Source of the DNA: Pempheris klunzingeri
Lineage: Eukaryota; Chordata; Actinopteri; Acropomatiformes; Pempheridae
Assembly: GCF_042242105.1 (NCBI RefSeq)
Contig: NC_092012.1
Span: forward strand, 2,051,470-2,115,469
Reading direction: 5' to 3'
Length of the DNA stretch: 64,000 nt
The notes beneath the pieces were generated by a model, which searched no databases, had not been told where the DNA came from, and was given only the letters and a program-made list of their open reading frames with translations. Shown here one piece after another: positions 44,333 to 56,300 of the stretch; within the stretch, counting starts at the first letter, position 1, and each line of letters begins with the position of its first letter. Position numbers and translations under genes: made by a program.

Positions 44333-47300
44333 TTATCCCCAGTTGTAGAAATAGATCTTCTGCCAGGTGGGGAGGTAATCCATCAGAGGGCCTGAACACA
44401 CACACACACACATCAGGGTCGATAAATAAACAATAAATAGACAATAAATGGGAACACCGAACGCTGCTGCTTTCTATTAACACACAGTTTATTCATAAAA
44501 TTAAATCTTAATGTCTTAATAAGTCGCTAATACTCATTTATATCTGGGTGACAAATGATATTATTCAGACTGAAATAGAATTTAAGTGACGCACAGGCGC
44601 CACAGTGGAGTGAAGAATTAATAATTTATTCCAAGAATTAATTCCTGTTTAATGCTAAAAGAACATGTAAACAATGTTGTATTCAACTGCAGGAAAATAT
44701 GCTATTCAACATAAAGAGAACAAGGAATAAAGTTTACAATAATAGTTCTGTTTTAATTAGAATCAAAGCCACCAGACTCCATTGACAAAAGCAGTCATTT
44801 TACATGGCAGTGGTTGGTCTCGCTCAGGTAGGTTCTTTGTGCTATCGTGTGATTTTGATGTTGTGAGGGATCGTTCAGATTCAACACAGTCATTGAAAAC
44901 ACAAACTAACTAATCAATCAAGGCAGCAATAGAGGAGCATCCCCTGTGTTTCTGTGAGCTAAAATCCCTATTTTTGTGAATGGAGTCTGGTGTGTGTGCA
45001 GAGAGCGATATCACCTCAGCTGACAGCTTTTAAACGGGCTGCAACATGATCCTTTGTTTGTGTCATTGTGTGACTTGTTGTTTTGATGCATCAGGGATCC
45101 AATACAATAACACAAACAAACTAACCAACCGATCGAGGCAGCAGCAGACTAGCGGCTCCTGTGCTCCTGTGACATAAAATCCCTGTTTTTGTGAATGGAG
45201 TCTGGTGTGTGTGCAGAGAGCGATGCAACGGCTCGACACAAAGGATCACGTTGCAGCCTGTTTTGCAGCTGCCGGCTGATCTACTGGACCAATTCCAACA
45301 CTTTTTGTACCCAATCAGCCAGTTCAACCCCCAAAATATGTAAAAGATTTTAGGTTTAAAAATACCAGAGTTGTCCTTTAACATGTCCACTGTACTTACG
45401 TGCTATGAGTCCGATTCCTGGAACGTGATCAGCCAGAAGTCTGAGCAGGAAGAGAATCTTTTCCCTGCAGATGAAGAGACAGTTAAACACAGCTGTCACC
45501 GCGGTAACAACACCTGTGACCTTTCTGCTGTTTAACAAGTTTACACTCCATTCATCATAATCAATTCATCGTTAAACATTTGATGCTTTCCTTTGGTTTA
45601 TATTTATGTAAAACTGAATGTTTGTGGGGTTTTGGACTGTTAATTGGACAAAACAAGCAAACTGACGACGTGTGACGAGCCTTTAGCCACAAACATTGAC
45701 GGAAAATATAATCAACTGATTAATCATTAATAATAATTAATCAATAACAGAGCAGTGAGCGCTCACAGACACTCACTGTGAGTACTTGTCGTAGAAGGGG
45801 GACCGAAGAAGGTAGTACAGCAGGAGGAAGGTTCTCCTCCTCATCTCGGCCCGCTCCCATCCATTTTGAAATTTGGCATCATTGAGCACAGCGAAGCTAA
45901 AAGAGGAAAAAAAAAAAAACTACTGAAATAATCACAGCTTTATTCCACAGACACATTTCTCATGTTCACAGGCTGTTTGGGCTCAACGGTTTAGAAATGT
46001 TGTTTTATTTCTATCAAAGTCTCACGGGTACAAAATGAATCTATAAGAATAGAATAGAACAGAATATAGTTCCTTTATTACGGCAGCAGTACAAACAGAC
46101 AGACAGAACCACAAGACAACCAACACTTAAGGCACAAAAACAGTAGAAGAAAAGGGAAAATATAAAATATGTTCAATCTAAAATAGAATAATATAACATA
46201 AGACTAGTATACAATATAAAAAATAAATAAGATGGCATGTGTGGGTCACGGCAGGTAGAAAAACGTTCAAAATACAAAAAAGAGCTGAGGGGGGGGTTAA
46301 TATGCCGGGAAAAAGCTCTACATTCCCGGGATTTAAGTTGGAAATTTATGAGAGAAAACCTTTAAAATTTAAGTGGTAAAGTTACAAGGAAAAACTCAAA
46401 GTATTAGAAAGGACCTTGAATATTCTAGAGGATTATCAAAGTCACAAATTTACATGAAAAAACTGAAATATTCTGAGATTAAAGCTGTAAATTCATGAGA
46501 AAAAATGTAAAATAAAAATAGTGATTTGGGCTCAAATCTGATTTATTCCTAAATCTGCTACAGACATAAAACACTATTTTTACTTTCTTATATATTTATA
46601 ACTTAAAATATTACCTCACCCCCCCCTTCCCTTCCCTTCTCCATAATTTTCATTAATTAATTTAATTTTGCCTAAAATGGTCACAGATAATAGTTTTTTC
46701 TTCCAAAACATGGAGGAACAAATGAAATCAGGTGGTCACTCCTCCTCAGAACCTTCACAGCTGAAAATATAGACAAGACTCTTTAAAATAAACCGGTTTT
46801 ATTTCTCTAATGGTGAAAACAAAGTTAGTTAGAGAAGTGTGATTAGACATCACGAGTGTGACCACAGACCAGATCAGGTGCTGAGTCGTAACGTACCTGC
46901 AGAGTTCGAGCGCTCCGGAGACGAGCCACGGCTTCCACGACTGTTTCCCACAGAGTCCGAGACAGAAGACTGAGGCCACGAAGGGTTTCTGTAAGGAAAA
47001 GTGTCTCAGGGGGGGAAGAACTGTAGGTCAGTAACAAAACCACCATCTAATATCTCCTCTGATACATAATAATCATCTATTTGTCTTTAAAAGAAAGATT
47101 CTTCTGACTATTGAGAAGTTTTATAGATTTAAATCCTCTAAAAAAAACCTTTTTAATCCATTTAATTTAGTTTTTAGTCTATATTACTATTATATTTATA
47201 TTTATCTCATTGATTTTGACCATCTTTTTTAGTTATTTAGCTTTTATTTATTATTATTATTATTATTATAATTATTGCTTCTCATCATTTTATTTTATTT

Positions 47301-50300
47301 CATTTATATTTTAGTTTTGTTTCTTTTTTCTGTTTGTCTTTTTAATCTATTTTAAATTCATTTAAATTATAACTTTCACACGTATTTTATTCCATTTTCA
47401 TCTTTTCAGATTTTAATTAGATCGATCTTAATCTCCACTCGTTATGTCGTCTGTGCAGCTCGAAGCTTTCTGAAAGATGCTCTGCAGATAAAGTTTGACT
47501 GATTGATCGATCAGATAACTCTGTTTTTTCTTTTACTGTTGCAGCGTCTCATCTCAAACTCAGCCTGTGGTGCTTCTGTGGTGTTTCTTACTAAACCAGC
47601 TGCACTTCCTCTTCCTCGCCTCCACGGGAACCGTTTTTAACACCCGGCGTCAGGTTACTGTGGCTGTGATCCTGGATTACACATTTGTCTCGTTTGAGGA
47701 AAGTAACTAAATATTCTGATGTAACTTCTGAAAAGAAGCCTGTAAGATCTCAGTTTTCAGGCCTTTTCATGTAATTAGATATTTATTAGATGTTTTCAAA
47801 CCTTTTCTTGTAACATTTAGAGGATTCTGCAGCCTTGGCAGAGGTGAACTCTGAGAAAACACTCCGAACTTCTGAAAGAGAACTTGGATATTCTCTGAGA
47901 TTAAAGTGTTAAATTCATGAGAGAAACTCACAAAAGTACAAGGTAGAAACTTTGAGAAATGACACATCATCTGGGACTAAAGTCATAAATTCAGTTTTTA
48001 CAGTTTCATTATTGCTAAATGTGACTGTGAAGTCTAATCTGAGCAGGTCGTCATGAATTCACCACTTTAATCTCAAATCTTTCAAAAACAGGAGTGAATA
48101 TTCTTTGTCTTGTACATTTGTGACTTTAATCTCCGAAGATTTGAGTTTTTCTTTCTGTAAATTTACTACTTTCATTTCAGTAACTCCCCCCCGCCCCCTC
48201 TGCAGCCGCTAATCTACTGATATCTATCTACTGATGCCTGCGGGGAAGGTGGGGAAGGATACGGTGCACGAGCGGCCGGCTGATGTACAGCGACTCGGCG
48301 ACGGTCTCCTGCAGCCCCAGCTCTGTCGGCCGGCTGTGGTTCAAGCTGCTCCTCCTCTGCTGCTTCCTCTGACTGGGAGCCCCCCACAGCCGGGCCTGCA
48401 GGGAGCGGGCTGGCACATCAGACACAGACAGGGGTGAGGAAGGGGGAGAAGTTCACCCACGCTGACAGTAAACCCCCCCCCCCATGTGAACCACGGTCCC
48501 TGGGTTTAGCTGAAGCCTGTTTCTGCTACATGATCACACCTGCAGCTGAGCATCATGCAGCCACATCCTGTTTCAGATGTTAGATCTTTGTTCAGCATCT
48601 TTTGTTTCCACGAACAATAAAAGTCAACTGTGGAGCTGAAGCATCACAGCAGCACTGACCAGAGCAGCTGGACGATGAAGACCATGACTGTTCATCAGTG
48701 CAGCAGTAAGCCAACACAGGAGCAGAGTTTATAAGGCAAAGGCCCCCAAACAACTGGAGAGATGTCACCAAAACACGGCAGGAAGAAGAAGAAGAAGAAG
48801 AAGAAGAAGAAGAAGAAGAAGAAGAAGAAGAGGAAGTACAGAGGTGGTGAAATCTGCAAACTGCTAAACAACCTTAAAAGGTGATATCCTGTCTGAGCTG
48901 CATTGGTTGGTGTTAATGTGAAGGCACATTAAAAACTCATTATGCCCTGTTTCTTTAACCCTCTTTTCTTTAAACCTGTTTCTTTAACCCTCAACTTTAA
49001 TAATCCAGTCATCAGAATGACTCTGAAACTTATAACCACTGATATATGATATGATATTTCCTCAGTTGGACAAATGTTTCTTCCTCATCTTGGTGCTCTG
49101 GATCAATATTCCCCTATGACACCCTGAGACGAGCAAAATTAGTCAGTGGGTGCCAACGAAATCAGAACAAACCATGGATACAAATAAAACCAAGAGGAAA
49201 TGTATCACTTCCTGCATGAGGAAAGAAACGTGATTTGATCTTTAAAAAGGTGTGACCGTTTGGGTTTCGTGGTTATTAAACTACCTGAAGTAAAACCTTA
49301 ATTACTGACACTAAACAAAGTGATGCAGACAGAAGAACTTCAGGTGGTGAACAGCATGAAACACAAGTGCTGAGGACATAAAAGCCTTCAGAGCAGCACA
49401 CAGGATGAAAAATACAAATTCCAAAGTGAGAAACAGGATATTCACTCAGTCACACAGTCGCTCCCTGAGCTTAAACAGCTCCAGTTCTGCTGCCATGTCA
49501 AACTTCAACAGTATTACATTTCAATTTTACACAACAACGATAAAACCAACAGAGGTGTAGACTCTTACTGCTGCCCAGGGGCCTCATGACGCGTCCCGAC
49601 CTCTGGCCCACGAAGCAGGAATCATCCTGCTGCTCGCAGCCTCCGTCGTCTGTGGAGCAGAGCGAGGACACGGTCAGAGCTTCACTCTGTCAGCAGCAGC
49701 AGCAGCTGACACACAGCGTCTGTGTTTGCAGGTTACAGCAGCGTTCTTTGTCGGTTTATTTGCCTCTTAGTGAACGTCTGAGCAGCCTTTTAACTCCTGA
49801 GGGGAAACCGGCTGTGTAGCTGCTAGATAAATACTCCACTGTGTTTGTAATGATACTGTGTGGTGCTGGTTTATCTGAGCTGCACTGAGGCCACTTTGAA
49901 AAGGAGAGAGAGACATTTCTGTGTTTCCTGAGTCGTTCTGCTGAGAGCCAACGCTGCACTAAGAGGGAACAGTCACAGTCAAAGATTTTCAGCTTCATGA
50001 CTTTAAAAATAAAAAAATAAATTAAAAATTAGAATTAGAAACAGCTTAGACGCAGGCTTGTTTTTTCTGAATGCACTGCAGCGCTGCAAGCACACACACA
50101 CCTATACATCAGACTGATTCTGATTCTGATTCACATTAATGTCCTCTGGGAGAACACAAGCATCAGATCAGGATTCTGTATCTGTGCAGGCTCATTATTA
50201 AATGGTTCAGATTAGTTGTTACCTGATGCGAAGGATCATTTTTAACACATAAGATCAACTTTAGCTGAAGTCACGCTGGGATCAAGTTTAAAGGAGCTGT

Positions 50301-53068
50301 GTGTGGAAATAAATGGAGTACACGCTAACACGCTAACATGCTAACGTGTGAGGAGGAACAGAAACTGTCTCTTTCTCATTAAACATCAGGGACAAACTCT
50401 GAAACTGTTCTCTGGAAGAGCGGCGAGTGACGAAGAGGAGATCACCGACCTTCATCAGGAAACTCTGCTCCTCTGTCCAGGGGGATTATGGGAGGTGAAG
50501 TCTGGAGGCCGGATTTGTACCAAAGAAGCAGCACGAGGCGAAAAACTGTCCTGGAGATCAAGAGAGGAGACAGAGAGGGTCCCATTCAGACCACCGTAAA
50601 GGGTTATTACACAGGATTCTACATATGACAGCACACACATGAGAAGCTCTACCAATAAATAATGTCATAGAAATTTGAACTGGGGTTTTCTATTATATGT
50701 AGTAAACATTTGTTAATGCTAATACACTAAATGGCCAAAAGTATATGGGCACTAGATCATTATTATTATTATTATTACATTTCTTTTAATTTATTTTTAT
50801 TCTATTGTATTATTTGTGATGCACTTTGTAACCATGTTTTGAAATTAGCTTCATAAATAAAGTTATTATTAATAATAATAATGTTGAAACAATAGAGGAT
50901 CTCCAACAAACTGGAGGATTTCAAATAAAGTCAAACTGAGAAGCACAAAAAGTTGAGTTCAGGTAACTGAAAAACATTTCCTGTCAGATAGAAACAACAT
51001 TTCTATTTCTCTTTCATTTCTGTGCTTTTAAATAACGGAATTTTTTTTAAAAAAGAAATGAAACTCAGATTCAGGTAACAAAAGGTGGAAGCATTACTTA
51101 AAAATCTGGATGAGTGCGATCGCCAGCCAGCGGCCGACGTCACCCCACAGCTTGCAGGCTCCGATCTCCAGGAAGACCTCCACATACTCCAACACAGAGA
51201 GCCAAGTGAGGAGCTTCTGCTGAGACAGAGACTGAACACAAGACAGGACGAACATTAGTCAGCGCTCTCAGTTAGCACGGCGCTGGAAACACACTGAAAC
51301 TATAACAGCAGTGACAGTAAAGGGAAGCACTGCATTGTGTTGGGAGGGAGAAGTTTGTTGAACCACAGAGAAACCAAATGATTGATCACAGTAGGTCCAC
51401 TAAAAGAGCTTGTTTGATCCACTGACAGGCTCAGAGTGTTATTCTAAGTGTGTGACAGCATCATGGAAAGGATCCCTACAGAGAGAGACCTGGAAGATCC
51501 TTTCGGTTTAACCCCAAACAGCACACACACCAGACTACATTCATAAAAACAGTGATTTTACCTCGCAGGAGACAGAAGTGGCTGGTCAACCACTGCCTAG
51601 ATGGGCGTTACACAAATATTGTGTTGGATCCAAACTAACCCCATGAAACACCAAAGTCACAAAATGACGCAAACAAACCAGCCGATCAAGGCAGCAGAGA
51701 ACCAGCAACTCCCGTGTTTCTGCGAGGTAAAATTACTGCTTTTATTAGTGGAATCTGGTGCCATTGAAGAGCAGAATAGAACGGCTGTTTGTGGTTAAAC
51801 CAAAAGGATCTTCCAGGTCTCTCTCTGTAGGGATCCTTTCCATGATGCTGTCACACACTTAGAATAACAATCTTTGATCATTTGAGGTACATTGCAGCCA
51901 TCACAGTTGGTTTTGTGACTGCTGGCGAAGGTGATCTATTGGACCGGGTTTAGAAGTACCAGCGGTCTCTTTTAATAAAATAAGAAAAAGTTGTTTTTTC
52001 TATCAATATAATTCAAGCCAGTCTCCATAAATGTTTATGTCCCCTCAAAGGCATTGACGCAGCCAGCGGTTATTTCTCTGTGAATGAAATCAGAGATTAT
52101 GGGAAAACTGTAGCAGCACTCACCACAGGGAGGGCACGTGTCAGCCCTTTACGCAGGATACTGTCATTGAACAGCACCAGGAGATTAGAGGCAGAGTACA
52201 CTGAAAAACACACACAGCCATGCAGAGGGAGATCATCGATCATTCCTCGTGTATCACTGTGATCACAATATTTGACTGTGATGAGAAAATAACTCAATAT
52301 GCACCATAGGTTCACAAGACTGCACCTTATTGATGATCTGTTACTCTCACACCTTATTTATATTCACACTCTTTCCTACTTTGTACTGCAACTGCTGCAG
52401 AACAATTTCCACCAGGAAGTCTGATCTTGTTTTAATTTATTTCAATTGCAGCATAAATTAATACCACTTACTATAAATTGATTGAACCATGATTTGTATT
52501 GAGTGAGATGATTGACAGGTGAAAACACAGTGGCCAAACTATACCTCAGCTGTTATTGATCTACCTTGAACATATGTTTGACATTTCTGTGCTGCAGCTT
52601 CTTGTTATTTACCAGCTGCTGTGATGAGATATAAGAAGTAAATAACCTGGAAACAGCAGCTGCTTTAACTTGTACTCACCTAGTTCAGATAGTTCATGGG
52701 AGTCTGCAAACCGTCCTGCAGAATAAGAGTCATTGCATGTTTTTAAGCTTCATTATGAGCTAAATAAACAAACAAGCATTAAAAGCACAAGTAGCTGGCT
52801 GTTAAGTAAAAATGAAACTGAATCCTTACACCAAAGTTCAGTAGAGTTAACAGCAGTTAGAGCTAAAGTTTTACATTTATAAGTTAATTCTTCAGCATCA
52901 AGGTAAGTTTTAAGGAAAAAGCTGGTGTGACTCACCTGCGATCAGGTAGGACAGAGTCCTCACGGTGCTCTCCAGCTGTGCTGTAGCAGCGGGGTTCCTC
53001 CTCACGTACTCGGTGTAGCGCTCGTAAAAACGAGTCACTTTGTCGATATACTCTTTAACGTGAGACAT
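44333..53068 (-). CDS. pex16: Peroxisomal biogenesis factor 16
   Basis: Integral membrane protein that acts early in peroxisome membrane assembly, recruiting PEX3 at the ER and peroxisome. Exons (5' to 3'): 53068-52936, 52715-52680, 52200-52124, 51231-51098, 50550-50450, 49649-49569, 48409-48263, 46969-46897, 45896-45777, 45464-45400, 44391-44333. Total 1026 bp, 341 residues, close to the human length of about 336. Motifs match the family in order: [64 protein letters not shown] (first hydrophobic stretch), [80 protein letters not shown], and the ending [10 protein letters not shown]. The start is MSHVKEY; an in-frame GTG upstream lies in the UTR. At exon 8 the in-frame acceptor is CCTCAG, 20 bases past a stronger-looking TTACAG that would shift the frame. 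Confidence 0.95.
44755..45385. mobile_element. GATAGTTCGGAT-family copies in pex16 intron 10
   Basis: Contains GCCACCAGACTCCATTGACA at 44768 and two tandem pieces with TGTGAATGGAGTCTGGTGTG (about 44977 and 45190), plus GATCCTTTG and GATCTACTGGACCAATTC segments. At least two insertions or a duplication are implied. Confidence 0.65.
48783..48832. repeat. AAG/GAA microsatellite in pex16 intron 6
   Basis: About 16 GAA units, purine-only on the plus strand and pyrimidine-only on the pex16 coding strand. Confidence 0.9.
51370..51985. mobile_element. GATAGTTCGGAT-family copies in pex16 intron 3
   Basis: GATCACAGTAGGTCCACTAA, CATGGAAAGGATCCCTACAG and CACACCAGACTACATTC appear first. Then complementary segments (GATCTTCCAGGTCTCTCTCT, GATGCTGTCACACACTTAG) follow, giving an inverted arrangement. 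Confidence 0.65.
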
Positions 53069-53350
53069 TTCAGCTCTAAACTTACCGCCCACTCAAACAC
53101 ACGCGCTGCATTTACCTGCCGAGATCAAAATAAGCTGGTTAAAGTTAGTTAGTTTGGAAGATATCGAGCTAGTTGCACCTGCTGTTTGAAACTAAACAAA
53201 CTTCCGTGTTCAGATCCGTCACTCATTATCGTCCCCCCAGCGCAGAGATTCCGACATATTGGTTCCGGTTCCTATGCTTATTTATGGAACCGTATCCCCT
53301 TCCGGACACGTTATTGTTGCATCAGCATCCAGCCATTCACCGCTGTAGTC
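53069..53350. promoter_or_regulatory. Head-to-head pex16/cars1 promoter
   Basis: Only 282 bp separate the pex16 ATG (minus) and the cars1 ATG (plus). There is no TATA box. ETS-type motifs CTTCCGT (53201), TTCCGG (53263) and CTTCCGG (53299), together with CpGs, fit a bidirectional housekeeping promoter of the GABPA type. GGTTCC and GGAACC form a dyad at about 53261-53290. Confidence 0.6.
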
Positions 53351-56300
53351 ATGTCGTCCTCCGGAGAGCCAGGTACAGTTAATTCAACCTGTTTTTCACC
53401 TTTTACACCCGCTGCGTGGAAACCCGCGAAAAGGCCATGACAGCACGATTTAATGTGTTTTAACGAACTGTCACAGGCAGTAAGTTAGCTAACATTAGCT
53501 CTGTTAGCTCTGTGTAAAGCTGCGGTGCTCCAACGGCTGCAGGCGAGACCGCTTAGCTAAAGGTAACCGGGCAGTGGATGACAAGCCGAACCCCCTTTAA
53601 AAATCTGGGGATTTAAACGCACAGTTAATTGAGCCAAATTTCTCGGCAGATGAGCGCAGGTCAACAAATACGATCCAACAGCTTTTTCTGAATTTAAACA
53701 CTCTTTTCAAGTCGGCACTCGTTTTCCACACAGCAATATTTATGAAGATTTATGAAGATATAAAGTGTTGTATTTGGCGCAGAATTTTGAATGGAGTTTG
53801 GTTTGGCGTGTAATATAAAATATACTGATCTCGTTGAATGAAATGCAACAGGGCACAACATGCTGATAGAAATACAAAACAGTAATGTATAGCAGCCTAA
53901 AATAAAGACAGTATTGTATGTATATATTGTGTATATATATATAAAATCTCTTTATATTACTGCTCCACATCTCCACATCTGGGCAGATGTTGTTTTACAT
54001 GCTGACTGACTGCAGATATTAAAAACCTAAAAAAGTAAATTGAGGCTGTAATTTGTGTATGGGATGTTAGTTTTTGTGAAATTATTGAAGTTTGATATTA
54101 ACTATGTGTGTTTTTACTGTGAGTTTTGCTCAGATGCAACCTCTAGTTTGATTGCATCATTATGCACCTTTGCTTTCCGCATTTCCGCATACATTTTATT
54201 TAGTTTAATTTTATTAAGTTCAGTACCAAAGATCCTGAGACCCCCTGAAATTGCTTGTATTATTAATTATTATTATTATCATTATTGTTATTATTATTTC
54301 TATTATTGTTGTTGTTGTTATTAGTAATAATAGGAGTAGTCGCAGTGTTGTAAGGCAGCTCATTAAGATGCACCTTTATTCATCCCCCAAGGGGAAATTC
54401 ACATATACACAACAGAAAAAATTCCAGTGAAAGATAAATTAAATAAATTAAAAAAAAAAAATGAAGTTAAAAAATAAAATAAATACAAATATACAAAATT
54501 TAATGCAAATGTACAAAAAATACAAAAAAAAAAAAAAAGAAATAAAATATAGTGCAAATGTACAGAAGTGAGCTATTGGTGGTTATGATGAGCTGCTGGG
54601 TGCTGTGATGTTGGTATGTATGAAGGAGCCGCCCAGTTATACCATCCAATCAAACCTGTCAACTTCTGTGCATGTTATCAGGCCAAAATCTCCAGGGTAT
54701 GTAAACTTATGAGCACAACTGTGTACAGCATACTGATCACCTGTAATACTTTGTAATGAAGGTTTTATAGGTAATTTATCAATAAGCCTCCACAGCCCAG
54801 AATACATCTATAACTCAGACAATGCTTATGGTCTCTTTTGTTCGTAAAAAACCAAACTGTTCACAGCAGAGGTCATGTAGACTGTGAGGCTGCGGTGGAG
54901 CCTGTTTGTTTCATTTGAGAGCATCAAGATAAAGTCGTTTCTTTTCTTAGTTTTCACTTTCATTCTTAGTTGTTGTTTTTTTTCCTTTCATTGTTTGCGG
55001 TTGAAGGAAACCGAGATGAGTTTCCATTTGACGTGTTTTGGGTTTCACTCTTAGTAAAAATCCATCCAATCACTTTTGGTTTCTCTTAGTTAAGGGGATT
55101 GATTTGAATTTTGGAACTTTATTTCTGATTTATTTAGTTCAGTTCAGTTCAAGTTCAGTTCAAAAACTTTATTATCATTCACTACATACACACAGTGCAC
55201 GTATGAACGAGATTTTGTTGCATCTGTTCTCCAACGGCATTTTCCTTAAATAAGAAATATATAAATAAAATAAATGTATTTATTTATTTATTTAACAGGG
55301 ACGGTACACATTAATGAACATTTCTGTAAATGTGCCAGTATTAGCGTAAGGAAGCTATTTTTCAGCTGTTGTCCCTGGGCAAGGTGTAAAATGCCAGCAG
55401 ATAAATAAATAAAATAAAAAAATAGATAAATAATATAAATAAATATATAAAGTATATAAATAAAAACACTGCACACATATTGCACTTATATTTACACCTG
55501 CAGATAAATTATTGCACTTAAATCTATACATAAACATTTATCATTTATCATCATGTTATTTTCATTTTTTTTTAAATGTTTGTCCTTCAAGAGTCATTTT
55601 CATCTGCAGGCTGACTTTTTAAATCAAATACTGTGCCTCCATTAACATGCCTAAGTTAATGTCAGGCTGCACACATGTCTAAAACATCACGATTATCTTT
55701 ATCGTAACAACATAACAATATGTCTGCTTCTGCTTTTACTCACCACAGAGTGCAGAATTTCATCTTTCCATACAAAACATCCATTGAAAATGAACTCTCC
55801 TCTAAATAACAGTCATTTTCACTGTTGATTAATCTGTTGATTATTTTCTTGTTTAATCGATGAGTTGTTTGGTCTGTAAAATATCAGAAACTGGTGAAAA
55901 CGAAAGTCTTATTTTGTAGCATCAAGATAACGTTGCTTCTTTTTTTCTCCGTCACTTGGAGCTCTCAAAACCACATTTTGGTTTCTGTTGTTTTCACACA
56001 TCTTTGTTTTTCATCTAAGTTTTCATTTGATGTGCTTTGGGTTTCACTCTGAGCGCAGTTGGAAAATTCATCCGATCACTTTTGGTTTCTCTCTTAGTTA
56101 TTGGGCGTTTCTTTTTCTGTAGACATTGTTCTTCTGCACACTGACCGAGAGCTGAGAGCTGTTTGCTCTATAAAATATCAGAAAGTGGTGAAAACATCCC
56201 CAAAAGTCTTATTTTGTCCCCAATGACCTCCAGTTTACTGTGTTAGAGGAGGGAAGGAACCAGAAAACATTCACATAGGAGTAGCTGGCATCAGTAGCTA

